Below, in pieces: positions 54,677-63,254 of a stretch of 64,000 bases of DNA. Each line of letters starts with the position of its first letter. Positions within the stretch are counted from its first letter, which is position 1. The notes under the pieces are model-generated. The model was not told the origin of the DNA. It saw only the letters and a list, made by a program, of their open reading frames with translations, and ran no database searches. Origin of the DNA: Antarcticirhabdus aurantiaca (GTDB lineage Bacteria; Pseudomonadota; Alphaproteobacteria; Rhizobiales; Rhizobiaceae); NCBI RefSeq assembly GCF_009765365.1, contig NZ_VTOM01000011.1, positions 62,001-126,000 on the forward strand, written 5' to 3'. The position numbers and the translations under genes are program-made.

Positions 54677-55112
54677 AACAAACCGACAGCGCGATTCGTC
54701 GCATGGACCGCGCGCGTCCGTAAGCCTCGCCGAGGATCGCGAGGCGGAAGCACGCGTTTCGGCTGGCAGTCCGCCGCCGCCTTCGCCTGCATTATTTTCA
54801 AACAGGCCGCTCGATCTGCAGCCGGTCCATGGCGGAATCGGACAGCAACAGGGTGCCTCCAAAGGGGGGCTATTTGCTGGACGCAGGTTCCGTTGCGCTT
54901 GACGTCGCGATGATCGCATCCCAGCGGCGTCGCTGACGATCGGTAAGACTTCCAGGCAGCCTCGCTAAAAGAGCTAAAAATCTAATATATTTCGAGCAAA
55001 TTGAGCCTGTTAGCCCATTAACTCTGCATTAAGACTTCGGTTGCGACGTAGAGTAATGTCAATCATATGCACTGGGGGTGAGATGAACTCGAAATCATAA
55101 AAGGGGCAACGG
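54677..55112. other. bcs operon upstream region
   Basis: No gene is supported in these 436 bases. The right half (about 54960-55110) is markedly AT-rich compared with the rest of the window and should contain the bcsA promoter. An exact CtrA-type box lies at 55018-55032, and AAAAGGGG just before ATG 55113 is a good RBS. Confidence 0.6.
55018..55032 (+). promoter_or_regulatory. CtrA-type box upstream of bcsA
   Basis: TTAA-CTCTGCA-TTAA is an exact match to the CtrA consensus TTAA-N7-TTAA, 81 bp before the bcsA start codon and within the AT-rich promoter region. It suggests cell-cycle control of cellulose synthesis. Confidence 0.5.
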
Positions 55113-57332
55113 ATGCGTGCTTCATTTGCAGGTATACTCTGGCTGCTGAGTGCGGCAGCCTTCCTGTTTCTTATCGCGCAGCCCATCAGTACGGACGTCC
55201 AGTGGCTGACGGCCGCCACGGCGATCGGCATCGGTGTCTGCATCTACGTGCTCCGGCTTCAGGGGCCCTGGCGCTTCGTCTTTCTTGCCGTCACCTCGGT
55301 CGTCGTTCTGCGCTACGCATATTGGCGCACGACCGCGACGCTGCCCTCGCTCGACGATCCCTTGAGCTTCGTACTCGGTATGACCCTTTACGGGGCCGAA
55401 ATGTACTGCCTGCTCATGCTGGCGATGAGCCTGTTCGTCGTCGCCGATCCCATCGACCGGGCCCCCGCGCCCTTCTATCCCGACGCGGACTTGCCGAGCG
55501 TCGACGTGTTCGTCCCGTCCTACAATGAGTCCAGCGAGATCCTGTCGCTGACGCTCTCGGCCGCCAAGGCGCTCGATTACCCCGCCGAGAAGCTCACCGT
55601 CTGGCTGCTGGACGACGGCGGCACGGATCAGAAGCGCTTGTCGCGCGATCCCAAAGTCGCGGCTGCCGCGATCCGCCGCAGCGAGGAGCTTCAGGAACTC
55701 TGCCGGGCGCTCGGCGTCTCCTATCTCACCCGTGCCGCCAACCTGCACGCCAAGGCCGGCAACCTCAACAACGGCCTCGCCAATTCCCGCGGCGAGCTGG
55801 TGGTGGTCTTCGATGCCGACCATGCTCCGGCGCGCGAGTTCCTCCAGGAAACGGTCGGGCACTTCAAGCGCGATCCCAAGCTCTTTCTGGTCCAGACCCC
55901 GCACTTCTTCTCCAATCCGGACCCGCTGGAGAAGAACCTCGGCACCTTCCGCTCGATGCCCTCCGAGAACGAGATGTTCTACCACACGATCCAGAAGGGC
56001 CTGGACAAGTGGAACGCGGCCTTCTTCTGCGGCTCCGCGGCGGTTCTGCGCCGCGCGGCGCTCGAGCGGGTGGGCGGCTTCTCCGGCGTCTCGATCACCG
56101 AGGATTGCGAGACCGCGCTCGACCTCCATTCGAAGGGCTGGAACAGCCTCTACGTCGACAAGCCGATGGTTACCGGCCTGCAGCCCGACACGCTGGCTTC
56201 CTTCATCGGGCAGCGCTCGCGCTGGTGTCGCGGCATGATCCAGATCCTCCTCCTAAAGACCCCGGCCTTCCGGTCTGGCCTCACCTTCGCGCAGCGCATC
56301 TGCTACATGTCGAGCGGTATGTTCTGGTTCTTCCCGATCATGCGGATGATCTTCCTGGTCTCGCCGCTGCTGTTCATCCTCTTCGACTTCAAGATCTTCA
56401 ACGCTTCGGTCGACGAGTTCGTCTCCTATACCGTGACCTACCTCGTCGTCGGCGAGCTGATGCGCAACTACTTGTACGGACGGGTCCGCTGGCCCTGGGT
56501 GTCCGACCTCTACGAATACATCCAGTCCGTCTACCTGTTCCGTGCCATCCTGTCGGTGATCGTCAACCCGCGCCGTCCCACCTTCAACGTCACCGATAAA
56601 GGCCAGACCCTCGACCGCGACCGCCTGTCGGAGCTCGCTTGGCCCTACTTCCTCATCTTCGGCGTCCTCGCCGTCGCGATGGGCGTCGCCGTCTACCGCT
56701 TCCAGACCGAGCCCGAGATCGGCGGCATGCTCCTCGTCGTCGGCGCCTGGAACCTCATGAACCTCATCGTCGCCGGCGCGGCCCTGGGCGTCGTGGTGGA
56801 GCGCCGCGAGCGTCGCCAGTCGCCCCGCCTCTCGACGGCGCGACGCGGCGTCCTGGTGGTGGACGGCTCGCAGCGCTTCGCGGTCGATGTCGACGACGTG
56901 TCCCTGAGCGGCGCCCGCCTCCTACCCAAGGCCGCCATGCCCGCCCTCGGACGGGCCGCCAGCCTGCGCCTCGAGGTTCTCGACGAGGATGGGCTTGAGC
57001 TGCGAGGCGCCGTGCCGGTCAGCCTCGTCGATGTCTCCGGCAGCGATACGGAGACCGTTCTCGGCATCCGTTTCGACGCCTCGCCGACCGAATACGGCGT
57101 GATCGCCGACCTCATGCTGGCCGACATGGAGCCCATTCGCCAGCAGCGGGCTCGACGTCGCCGCAGCCGCGGCATCGTCTCCGGCAGCCTCGGCTTCATC
57201 CGCTGGAGCGTGGCGCACCCGCTGAATGCCTTGCGCCACCTGGTCTTCGACCGGGACCACTCGCAGGCCCGGGACATCGAAAGCGCGGCCGCTCCCGAGC
57301 GCGCGCCCAACACAGGCGCCGTCGGCGCCTGA
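55113..57332 (+). CDS. bcsA: Cellulose synthase catalytic subunit BcsA
   Basis: The 739-residue inner-membrane GT2 enzyme polymerises UDP-glucose into beta-1,4-glucan. Two to four N-terminal membrane segments precede the GT domain with Asp167/168 (LDDGGTD), DADHAPA (Asp234, Asp236), TEDCETA (Asp331) and QRSRW (367-371). More membrane helices follow, and a C-terminal PilZ domain starts near residue 562 with RRERRQSPR and DVSLSGARL, which binds c-di-GMP. It heads the operon bcsA-bcsB-bcsZ-TPR gene. Confidence 0.96.
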   Translation: MRASFAGILWLLSAAAFLFLIAQPISTDVQWLTAATAIGIGVCIYVLRLQGPWRFVFLAVTSVVVLRYAYWRTTATLPSLDDPLSFVLGMTLYGAEMYCLLMLAMSLFVVADPIDRAPAPFYPDADLPSVDVFVPSYNESSEILSLTLSAAKALDYPAEKLTVWLLDDGGTDQKRLSRDPKVAAAAIRRSEELQELCRALGVSYLTRAANLHAKAGNLNNGLANSRGELVVVFDADHAPAREFLQETVGHFKRDPKLFLVQTPHFFSNPDPLEKNLGTFRSMPSENEMFYHTIQKGLDKWNAAFFCGSAAVLRRAALERVGGFSGVSITEDCETALDLHSKGWNSLYVDKPMVTGLQPDTLASFIGQRSRWCRGMIQILLLKTPAFRSGLTFAQRICYMSSGMFWFFPIMRMIFLVSPLLFILFDFKIFNASVDEFVSYTVTYLVVGELMRNYLYGRVRWPWVSDLYEYIQSVYLFRAILSVIVNPRRPTFNVTDKGQTLDRDRLSELAWPYFLIFGVLAVAMGVAVYRFQTEPEIGGMLLVVGAWNLMNLIVAGAALGVVVERRERRQSPRLSTARRGVLVVDGSQRFAVDVDDVSLSGARLLPKAAMPALGRAASLRLEVLDEDGLELRGAVPVSLVDVSGSDTETVLGIRFDASPTEYGVIADLMLADMEPIRQQRARRRRSRGIVSGSLGFIRWSVAHPLNALRHLVFDRDHSQARDIESAAAPERAPNTGAVGA

Positions 57333-57358
57333 TCGAAACGCTCGAACGGAGGGACGTC

Positions 57359-59680
57359 ATGGTCTCCAAGATGCGCATCCTGTCCGGGCTGCTCCTGTCC
57401 GGTGCCGCTCTCGCCCCCTGCCTGCCCGCCGGAGCCCAGACGGTCCCGGTGGCCCCCGCCTCGGCCTTCGCCGTCGCATCACCGTCACCGGCCGCGGCGA
57501 ACGCGACGGTTGCGCCGACCCTGCGGCGCTTCGGCGACAGCCAGGCGGCGCTCACCTTCTCGGGCGAGATGGCCGACGCGAGCCTGCCCTTCTTCGTCAC
57601 GGCGGAGGAAACGTCACGGCCCGCCCGCCTCGTTCTCGCCCTGACCGGCGCGGTGTCGATCGCGCCGGAAACCTCCAACATCCAGGTCTTCGTCAACGAC
57701 GTCGCGGTCACCTCGACGAGGCTGGGGAGCGATGCGCGCCTCGCCGTCGACCTGCCGCCGGGCCTGCTTCAGCCCGGCTACAACGCGGTGCGCTTCGCCC
57801 TGACGCAGCACCATCGCGTCGACTGCTCCATCAACGCCACCTACGAGCTCTGGTCGCGCATCGATCCGGCGGCGAGCGGCATCGACTTCGGGCTCGGCGT
57901 CACGCGGCTGGCGGGTCTGGGAGAGCTTCCGGCGCTCGGCCGCAACGGCGGCGAGCCGCTCCTCGTCCGCGGCATCCTGCCGCCGAACGCTGGCCCCGAC
58001 GCGATCGGCACCGTCATGGAGGCCGTCCAGGCCGCCATCCTGCTCGGCGGCTTCAACGGTGCCGCGGTGGAGTTCGGCGAGGGGCCCGGCACCGGTCCCG
58101 GCCTCGATGTCGCCGTCGGAACGCCGGCCGATCTGGCGGCCGCGGGACTGCCCGTCGTCGCGGCCAGCCCCAACACGACGGTTCCCGGCGTCGCCTTGCT
58201 TCAGCCCGCGCCGAGCGGGCGCGCCCTCCTGGCGGTGTCGAGCGCGACGGCGAGTGAGCTGTCCCGCACCGTCTCGCTCCTGGCCGCCGAGGTGTCCGAG
58301 ACGAGCGCGGCCGGCACCCCCGCCGGGCTTCGCGCCCACGACGAGCAGAACGGCCACGCTCTCGGCGCCGGCCGCGCCGCTTCGCTCGCCGAACTCGGCT
58401 TCGTGTCCAAGGAATTTGCCGGCCGCTTCTTCCGCGACGAGGTCGCCTTCACCTTGCCCGCCGACTTCTATGCCGCCGACTATGCCGACGCCTCGCTGGT
58501 GCTCGATGCGGCCTATGCCGCGGGCCTCGGTTCCCAGGCCCGGCTCCTGGTGCGCGCCAACGGCCGCGAAGTCTCCTCGCTGTCGCTGAGCTCGGCCCGT
58601 GCCGGCCGGATCAGCCGCCAAGCCTTGCGCATCCCGCTCGGCGCCTTGAAGCCCGGCCGAAACATCCTGTCCTTCGAGGCGAACCTCGCCCGCGACAGTG
58701 ACGCCGTCTGCGATCCCGCGGCCGAGGCGAGCCCCGCGGTGCGCTTCGCCCTGTCCGACACCTCCGTCCTGAAGATGCCGTATCTCGCGCGCATCGGGCA
58801 CCTGCCCGACGTCGCCGCCTTCGCCGGCGGCGGCCAGCATCGGGGCGGCGATCGCGACGGCCTCACCGTACTCGTCCCGGGCCTCGATCCTGCGGGCCTC
58901 GGCGCCGCGGCCTCGGTGCTATCGCGCACGGCCCTCGCGGACGGGCGTACGCACAAGGTGCGCCTCGTCTCAGCCCTGCCCGTCGGCGAGACCGGCGACG
59001 TCCTGGCCGCCGGCACCTACGCCTCGCTGCCGGTCTCCCTGACCCAGGCGGTACGCCTCGATCCGGTCGAAGGGGCCAGCGCTGCGACGCTCGGCGAGGA
59101 CGCGCCTGCAGAGGGCGGCATCCTGTCGATCGCCGCCAACGCGGCGACCGGCCCGTCCAACCTCCTCGCCGCCTTCTCCGATACGGCCGACCTGAAGGAC
59201 GAGTTCCTCGCCTTCGTCGAACCCGCGGCCCGCTCGTTCCTCGACGCCTTCGGCTGGTCCTCCGAGGTCTTCGGCGACGAGCCGGCCGGCGCCGCGGTAA
59301 AGCCCGGCGCCGACACGCTGGTGACCCTCGCTCAGGCGCCGATGGCAGGCTCCGCCTCGACCGCCTGGACGGTGATCGCCGCGCGCACCTCCGAGGAGCT
59401 GGAGCAGGGCGCTCGCAGTCTCGTCCAGCCCGATGTCTGGCCGCGCATCGAGGGCGCCGCCACGCTCCTGTCGCGCGACGGCACGGTGTCGACGGTGGCG
59501 GCGCAGGGCGAGCGCCTGTTCCAGACGCAGCCCTTCTCCATCCAGAACAGCCGCTACATCCTGGCGGGCTGGTTCTCCCGCCATACCGAGAACTATCTGT
59601 TCGTCGTCATGCTGCTCGGCCTGCTTCTCGCGGCCACGACGCGCTTCTTCCTGCGCGGTATCGGCAAGGGCGGCAAGTGA
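57359..59680 (+). CDS. bcsB: Cellulose synthase periplasmic subunit BcsB
   Basis: The 773-residue partner of BcsA has a signal peptide (ends PAGAQ), repeated carbohydrate-binding and flavodoxin-like domains in the periplasm, and a single C-terminal membrane anchor (NYLFVVMLLGLLLAATTRFFL) that docks with BcsA. It guides the nascent glucan out of the synthase. It lies 26 bp after bcsA and overlaps bcsZ as GTGA. Length and topology fit the family. Confidence 0.93.
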   Translation: MVSKMRILSGLLLSGAALAPCLPAGAQTVPVAPASAFAVASPSPAAANATVAPTLRRFGDSQAALTFSGEMADASLPFFVTAEETSRPARLVLALTGAVSIAPETSNIQVFVNDVAVTSTRLGSDARLAVDLPPGLLQPGYNAVRFALTQHHRVDCSINATYELWSRIDPAASGIDFGLGVTRLAGLGELPALGRNGGEPLLVRGILPPNAGPDAIGTVMEAVQAAILLGGFNGAAVEFGEGPGTGPGLDVAVGTPADLAAAGLPVVAASPNTTVPGVALLQPAPSGRALLAVSSATASELSRTVSLLAAEVSETSAAGTPAGLRAHDEQNGHALGAGRAASLAELGFVSKEFAGRFFRDEVAFTLPADFYAADYADASLVLDAAYAAGLGSQARLLVRANGREVSSLSLSSARAGRISRQALRIPLGALKPGRNILSFEANLARDSDAVCDPAAEASPAVRFALSDTSVLKMPYLARIGHLPDVAAFAGGGQHRGGDRDGLTVLVPGLDPAGLGAAASVLSRTALADGRTHKVRLVSALPVGETGDVLAAGTYASLPVSLTQAVRLDPVEGASAATLGEDAPAEGGILSIAANAATGPSNLLAAFSDTADLKDEFLAFVEPAARSFLDAFGWSSEVFGDEPAGAAVKPGADTLVTLAQAPMAGSASTAWTVIAARTSEELEQGARSLVQPDVWPRIEGAATLLSRDGTVSTVAAQGERLFQTQPFSIQNSRYILAGWFSRHTENYLFVVMLLGLLLAATTRFFLRGIGKGGK

Positions 59681-60744
59681 GCCGGTTCCTGCCCATGCTG
59701 ACCGCGGCCGTGCTGTCCGGTGCCGCCGTCGGCAGCGCTGCTCCGGCGCCCGTTCTCCCGGGCGACTACGTCACGGGGTCCTTCGCCCTGTATCGTAGCC
59801 TGTTCATGACGAGCGACGGGCGGATCGTCGACAAGGAAAACGGCGGCATCAGCCACAGCGAGGGGCAGGGCTACGGCATGCTCATGGCCGTCGCCGCGAA
59901 CGACCGCGCGGCATTCGACGACCTGTGGGCGTGGACGAAGCGCGAGCTCTTCCTGCGCGAGGACGGTCTCGCGGCCTGGAAGTGGGACCCCAGCGCGACG
60001 CCGCACGTCGCCGACCGCAACAATGCGACCGACGGCGACCTACTGATCGCCTGGGCGCTGCTGCGCGCCGGACATCGATGGGAGGCGCCGGATCTGCGGG
60101 ACGCGGCGCTCGCGCTCGCCGACGCCATCGCCGAGCACGCCGTCCTGCACACCGACGAGGGTGCCATGCTGCTGCCCGGCGTCGACGGCTTCGCCGAGGG
60201 ACGGCCGGGCGCGCCGGTCGTCAACCTGTCCTACTGGGTCATGCCGGCCATCGCCGAATTGGCCGCTGCATCGCCGAACTTCGCGGACCTGCATCTCGAG
60301 GCGAGCGGCGCGAGGCTCGCCGCGCGCTTGGCGGAGGCCGGCTATCCGCTTGCGCCCGACTGGGCCGCCCTCGGCGGCGAAGCGATCGGACCTGCCGATG
60401 GCTTCGAGCCGCTGTCCGGCTACAACGCGGTGCGCGTGCCCCTCTATTTCGCCTGGGCCTCGCGCGACAACGCGGCGATCGTCGCGCCTTACGCGAAGGC
60501 CTATTCGGCGCCGAAGCCGAACGACGGACCGGCCGTCTTCCGGCTCTCGCCCGACGAGGCCGTGCCGGTCGAGCCCATGCTGGATCCCGGCTACCAGGCC
60601 CTTGTCGACGCCCTCGTCTGCAGTCTCGGCGAGCAGGCGAAGGCGCCGGCGACCGCCGCCTTCGCGCCCACCACCTACTACGCCAGCACCCTTCACATTC
60701 TCAGCCAGATGGCTCTCTCGGAAAGGTATCCGCAATGTCTCTGA
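59677..60744 (+). CDS. bcsZ: Glycoside hydrolase family 8 endoglucanase BcsZ
   Basis: The 355-residue exported enzyme trims cellulose during synthesis. It has a signal peptide (about 1-22, ends GSAAPA), the GH8 catalytic acid Glu62 in SHSEGQGYGMLMA, and the Asp-rich RNNATDGDLLIAWAL (Asp119, Asp121). GTG 59677 overlaps the bcsB stop by 4 bp. The 3' end overlaps the next gene by 10 bp. Confidence 0.93.
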   Translation: MSRFLPMLTAAVLSGAAVGSAAPAPVLPGDYVTGSFALYRSLFMTSDGRIVDKENGGISHSEGQGYGMLMAVAANDRAAFDDLWAWTKRELFLREDGLAAWKWDPSATPHVADRNNATDGDLLIAWALLRAGHRWEAPDLRDAALALADAIAEHAVLHTDEGAMLLPGVDGFAEGRPGAPVVNLSYWVMPAIAELAAASPNFADLHLEASGARLAARLAEAGYPLAPDWAALGGEAIGPADGFEPLSGYNAVRVPLYFAWASRDNAAIVAPYAKAYSAPKPNDGPAVFRLSPDEAVPVEPMLDPGYQALVDALVCSLGEQAKAPATAAFAPTTYYASTLHILSQMALSERYPQCL

Positions 60745-62861
60745 AGGGCCCCACAACGCTTCTGTCCGCCACCTTCCTCAGCGTCGCGGTGACCTGGGCC
60801 GCTCCCGCCGGCTTCGGCGGCATCCCCGCCGCCCCGGCTACCAGCGCAAGCGCCGTCCCGGCGGTCCCGGCGTCGCCGCGCGTCGCGGCCAAGACGTACG
60901 ACAACGAAGCGCTCGCCCGCAGCACCTATCCCGGCCTGAACGAGATCGTTCCCGCGATCGCGAGCGCGGCGCCCGATACGGCGCTGCCTGCCCCTCCGCT
61001 GCCCGCTGCGCCGCCGCCTGTTCCCGCTGCCGGCGCGGTTCCCGGTGCCAATCCCTTCGTCGCCGTGACCGCGCCCCAGCCGGCGCCCGCCGCCGCCTTC
61101 GCCATCCCGGGCCAAGCGGCGACCGCTGCCGCCGCTCCGGGCATCAGCGCTCCGGCTTTCGCCATGCCGACAGCCGCCGCCGCCAGCGGCGCGACCGCTC
61201 AGCCGGTCGCAAACGCCGTGGACGAGCGGGCGCTTCGCTACTACGCCTCGACCCGAGACCTCGGCCGCGTCGGCGCCGAAATCCGTCGCCTGAAGCTGCT
61301 GCATCCGAACTGGGCGCCGCCCGCCGACCTGTTCGTCGAAGTGAACCAGGTCGAGGAGCAGCCGTTCTGGGACCGCCTGGCGGCCGGCGACGTCGCGGGA
61401 GCCCGCGCAGCCATCGACGCGGAGCGTGAGCGCACGCCCGACTGGACGCCCTCGGCGGACCTGACGACCAAGCTGGCGGACGCGGAGGCCCGCGGCGCAC
61501 TCGCCGCGGCCGCGGCTGCCGCGAACTGGCCCGCGGTCATCGCCGCCGCGCAGGAGCGGCCGAGCCTTCTCGTCTGCGGCGAGATGAACGCCCTCTGGCA
61601 GGTGGGCGAGGCCTATGCCCGGCTCGGCGACATGGCGCGCGCCTACGACCTCTACGCTTACATCCTCGCCCATTGCGAGGTTCCGGCCGAGCGCCTCGCC
61701 AGCTGGCAGAAGGCGTCCGGCCTGCTGCCGCCGGAGGGCCTGAGCGCCCTGTCCGCCTTCGCCCGGATCGCCCCGAACGGGGCGGGCGAGTTCGACAGCG
61801 TGCGCTTCGCCGACCTGCGCTCCGCGATGGGCGCGGTGGCGGCCGGCACGTCCACCGACCCGGTGGACGCCGATCGCCTCGCCACCTTCGGCGCCCTTGT
61901 CGCCAAGACCCGCTCGGCCGAGGACGCGGCGCTGATCGGCTGGTATGCCTATGGCCTCCAGGAATGGAGCACCGCCGGCGGCTGGTTCCAGGCGGCGATG
62001 AGCTGGGGTCGCGATCCGAAGTTCGTCGAGGGCTACGTCCTGTCGCTGCGCAACGGGGGCGACGTTTCCAAGGCCCTCGACCTCGCCTATGCCAAGCGCG
62101 CCGCCTCGCCCGATCTCGCCAAGATCTACATCGAGATGATGTCCGAACGCCTGACGGGGGAGGACGGCGAAGTCGCCGACGCCGTCATGGCGAGCGAGGG
62201 CGAGAGCGCGATCGATCCGGACATGCTGAAGCGCTTCAGCGCCTTCGTCGTCGACAAGCGCTCGGCACTCGGGGCCCAGTCCATCGGCTGGCACCTGTTC
62301 AACCAGGACAAGGTGACGGAAGCCGGCGAATGGTTCGAGAAGTCCGTCGACTGGAAGCCGACCGAAGAAGGCGTGACGGGCCTTGCGTCGGTCGCCGCCC
62401 GCCAGAACGACCCCGAGACGGTCGCCGCGCTGAAGGCGCGCTACGGCGAGACCTTCCCTCAGCTCTCCGACTTCGAGGTGGCGGCCGCCGCGCCCGAGCG
62501 TCCGGCTGCCGGCTCCACCCGGAGCACCCGCCGCGCCTCGGTGCAGTCGTCGTCCAGGGCCTCGACGCACGGCTCCGTGCGGCGCACGAAGGGAGGGCGC
62601 GACGCCATGATGTCCCAGGCGCAGGCGCAGTTCGACGCCGGCCGCTACGAGGCGGCGTTGGCGACGCTCGATCAGCGCCAGGCATCGCGCGGCAAGTCCC
62701 GCGATGCCGAGCTCCTGCGCGGCTGGGCAAACCTCAAGCTCAGCCGCTGGCGCGAAGCCCGCGCCGTATTCAAGGCGCAGGACGAGATCCGCTCCACGCG
62801 CGACACGCGCTTCGGCATGGGCGCGGTCTCCAATTCGCAATATCGCATGTGGCCGGAATAG
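60735..62861 (+). CDS. TPR-repeat cellulose synthase operon protein (BcsK-like)
   Basis: The 708-residue exported protein has a signal peptide and an Ala/Pro-rich segment (about 75-155), then TPR/Sel1-like helical repeats (about 165-600). A basic Ser-rich linker (about 590-625) and two last TPRs (SQAQAQFDAGRYEAALATLD; GWANLKLSRWREAR) end the protein. It takes the last place of the operon, where type III bcs operons of alphaproteobacteria have BcsK. It lacks the long C-terminal beta barrel of BcsC, so export through the outer membrane must use another partner. Confidence 0.72.
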   Translation: MSLKGPTTLLSATFLSVAVTWAAPAGFGGIPAAPATSASAVPAVPASPRVAAKTYDNEALARSTYPGLNEIVPAIASAAPDTALPAPPLPAAPPPVPAAGAVPGANPFVAVTAPQPAPAAAFAIPGQAATAAAAPGISAPAFAMPTAAAASGATAQPVANAVDERALRYYASTRDLGRVGAEIRRLKLLHPNWAPPADLFVEVNQVEEQPFWDRLAAGDVAGARAAIDAERERTPDWTPSADLTTKLADAEARGALAAAAAAANWPAVIAAAQERPSLLVCGEMNALWQVGEAYARLGDMARAYDLYAYILAHCEVPAERLASWQKASGLLPPEGLSALSAFARIAPNGAGEFDSVRFADLRSAMGAVAAGTSTDPVDADRLATFGALVAKTRSAEDAALIGWYAYGLQEWSTAGGWFQAAMSWGRDPKFVEGYVLSLRNGGDVSKALDLAYAKRAASPDLAKIYIEMMSERLTGEDGEVADAVMASEGESAIDPDMLKRFSAFVVDKRSALGAQSIGWHLFNQDKVTEAGEWFEKSVDWKPTEEGVTGLASVAARQNDPETVAALKARYGETFPQLSDFEVAAAAPERPAAGSTRSTRRASVQSSSRASTHGSVRRTKGGRDAMMSQAQAQFDAGRYEAALATLDQRQASRGKSRDAELLRGWANLKLSRWREARAVFKAQDEIRSTRDTRFGMGAVSNSQYRMWPE

Positions 62862-62913
62862 TCCGGCGCAGGAGCGCGGCGGGGCATCCTCCCGCCGGAA
62901 TGGCATCATTCAG

Positions 62914-62943
62914 CGCCTGCCGGTCATCCCCGGCAGGCGTTTC
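62914..62943 (+). terminator. Intrinsic terminator of the bcs operon
   Basis: A perfect 10-bp stem, CGCCTGCCGG / CCGGCAGGCG, with loop TCATCC and a following TTT starts 53 bp after the last bcs-operon stop. Confidence 0.8.
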
Positions 62944-62973
62944 CATGTTTGTGCTTCCGGGAAGCCGAAGGTC

Positions 62974-63240
62974 CTATCCGCCGAACATCCGGGCACGTGC
63001 CGGTCTGCCGAGGAGGAAGCCTTGAGCGAGATGGGCGCCCATGCTGCGCAGCTTGGCGAGTTCGCTGGCCGTCTCCACGCCCTCGGCCAGGACGCGGCTG
63101 TACACAGTGGCGGCGTAGCGGATGAGCCCGGACAGGAGCGCCTCGCGGGAGGGGCAGTGATCGACGTCGCGCACGAGGCTCATGTCGACTTTGATGAAGT
63201 CCGGCCGCAGTTCGAGGATGTGCTGGAGACTCGCATAAGC
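62974..63240 (-). pseudogene. 5'-truncated EAL-domain (c-di-GMP phosphodiesterase) gene
   Basis: The frame reads AYASLQHILELRPDFIKVDMSLVRDVD, then LAEGVETASELAKLRSMGAHLAQGFLLGRP, the final third of an EAL domain up to the stop at 62974. The catalytic ExL motif and earlier metal ligands are missing because homology stops at about 63240, where phage-like DNA on the other strand begins. A short internal ATG at 63183 could start a 69-residue peptide, but it would be inactive. Confidence 0.8.
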
Positions 63241-63254
63241 TGGCGAGCCTCCAG
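63223..63254. repeat. Short inverted repeat at the EAL/phage junction
   Basis: CTGGAGACTCGC (63223-63234) and GCGAGCCTCCAG (63243-63254) are inverted copies matching at 11 of 12 positions, with an 8-bp spacer. The left arm is EAL coding sequence, and the right arm is the start of the phage-like frame; both encode Ala-Ser-Leu-Gln. Confidence 0.75.

Noticed and set aside
60735-62861. Calling the TPR protein BcsC
   Set aside because: BcsC is over 1000 residues and ends in an outer-membrane beta barrel. This protein ends after the repeats.
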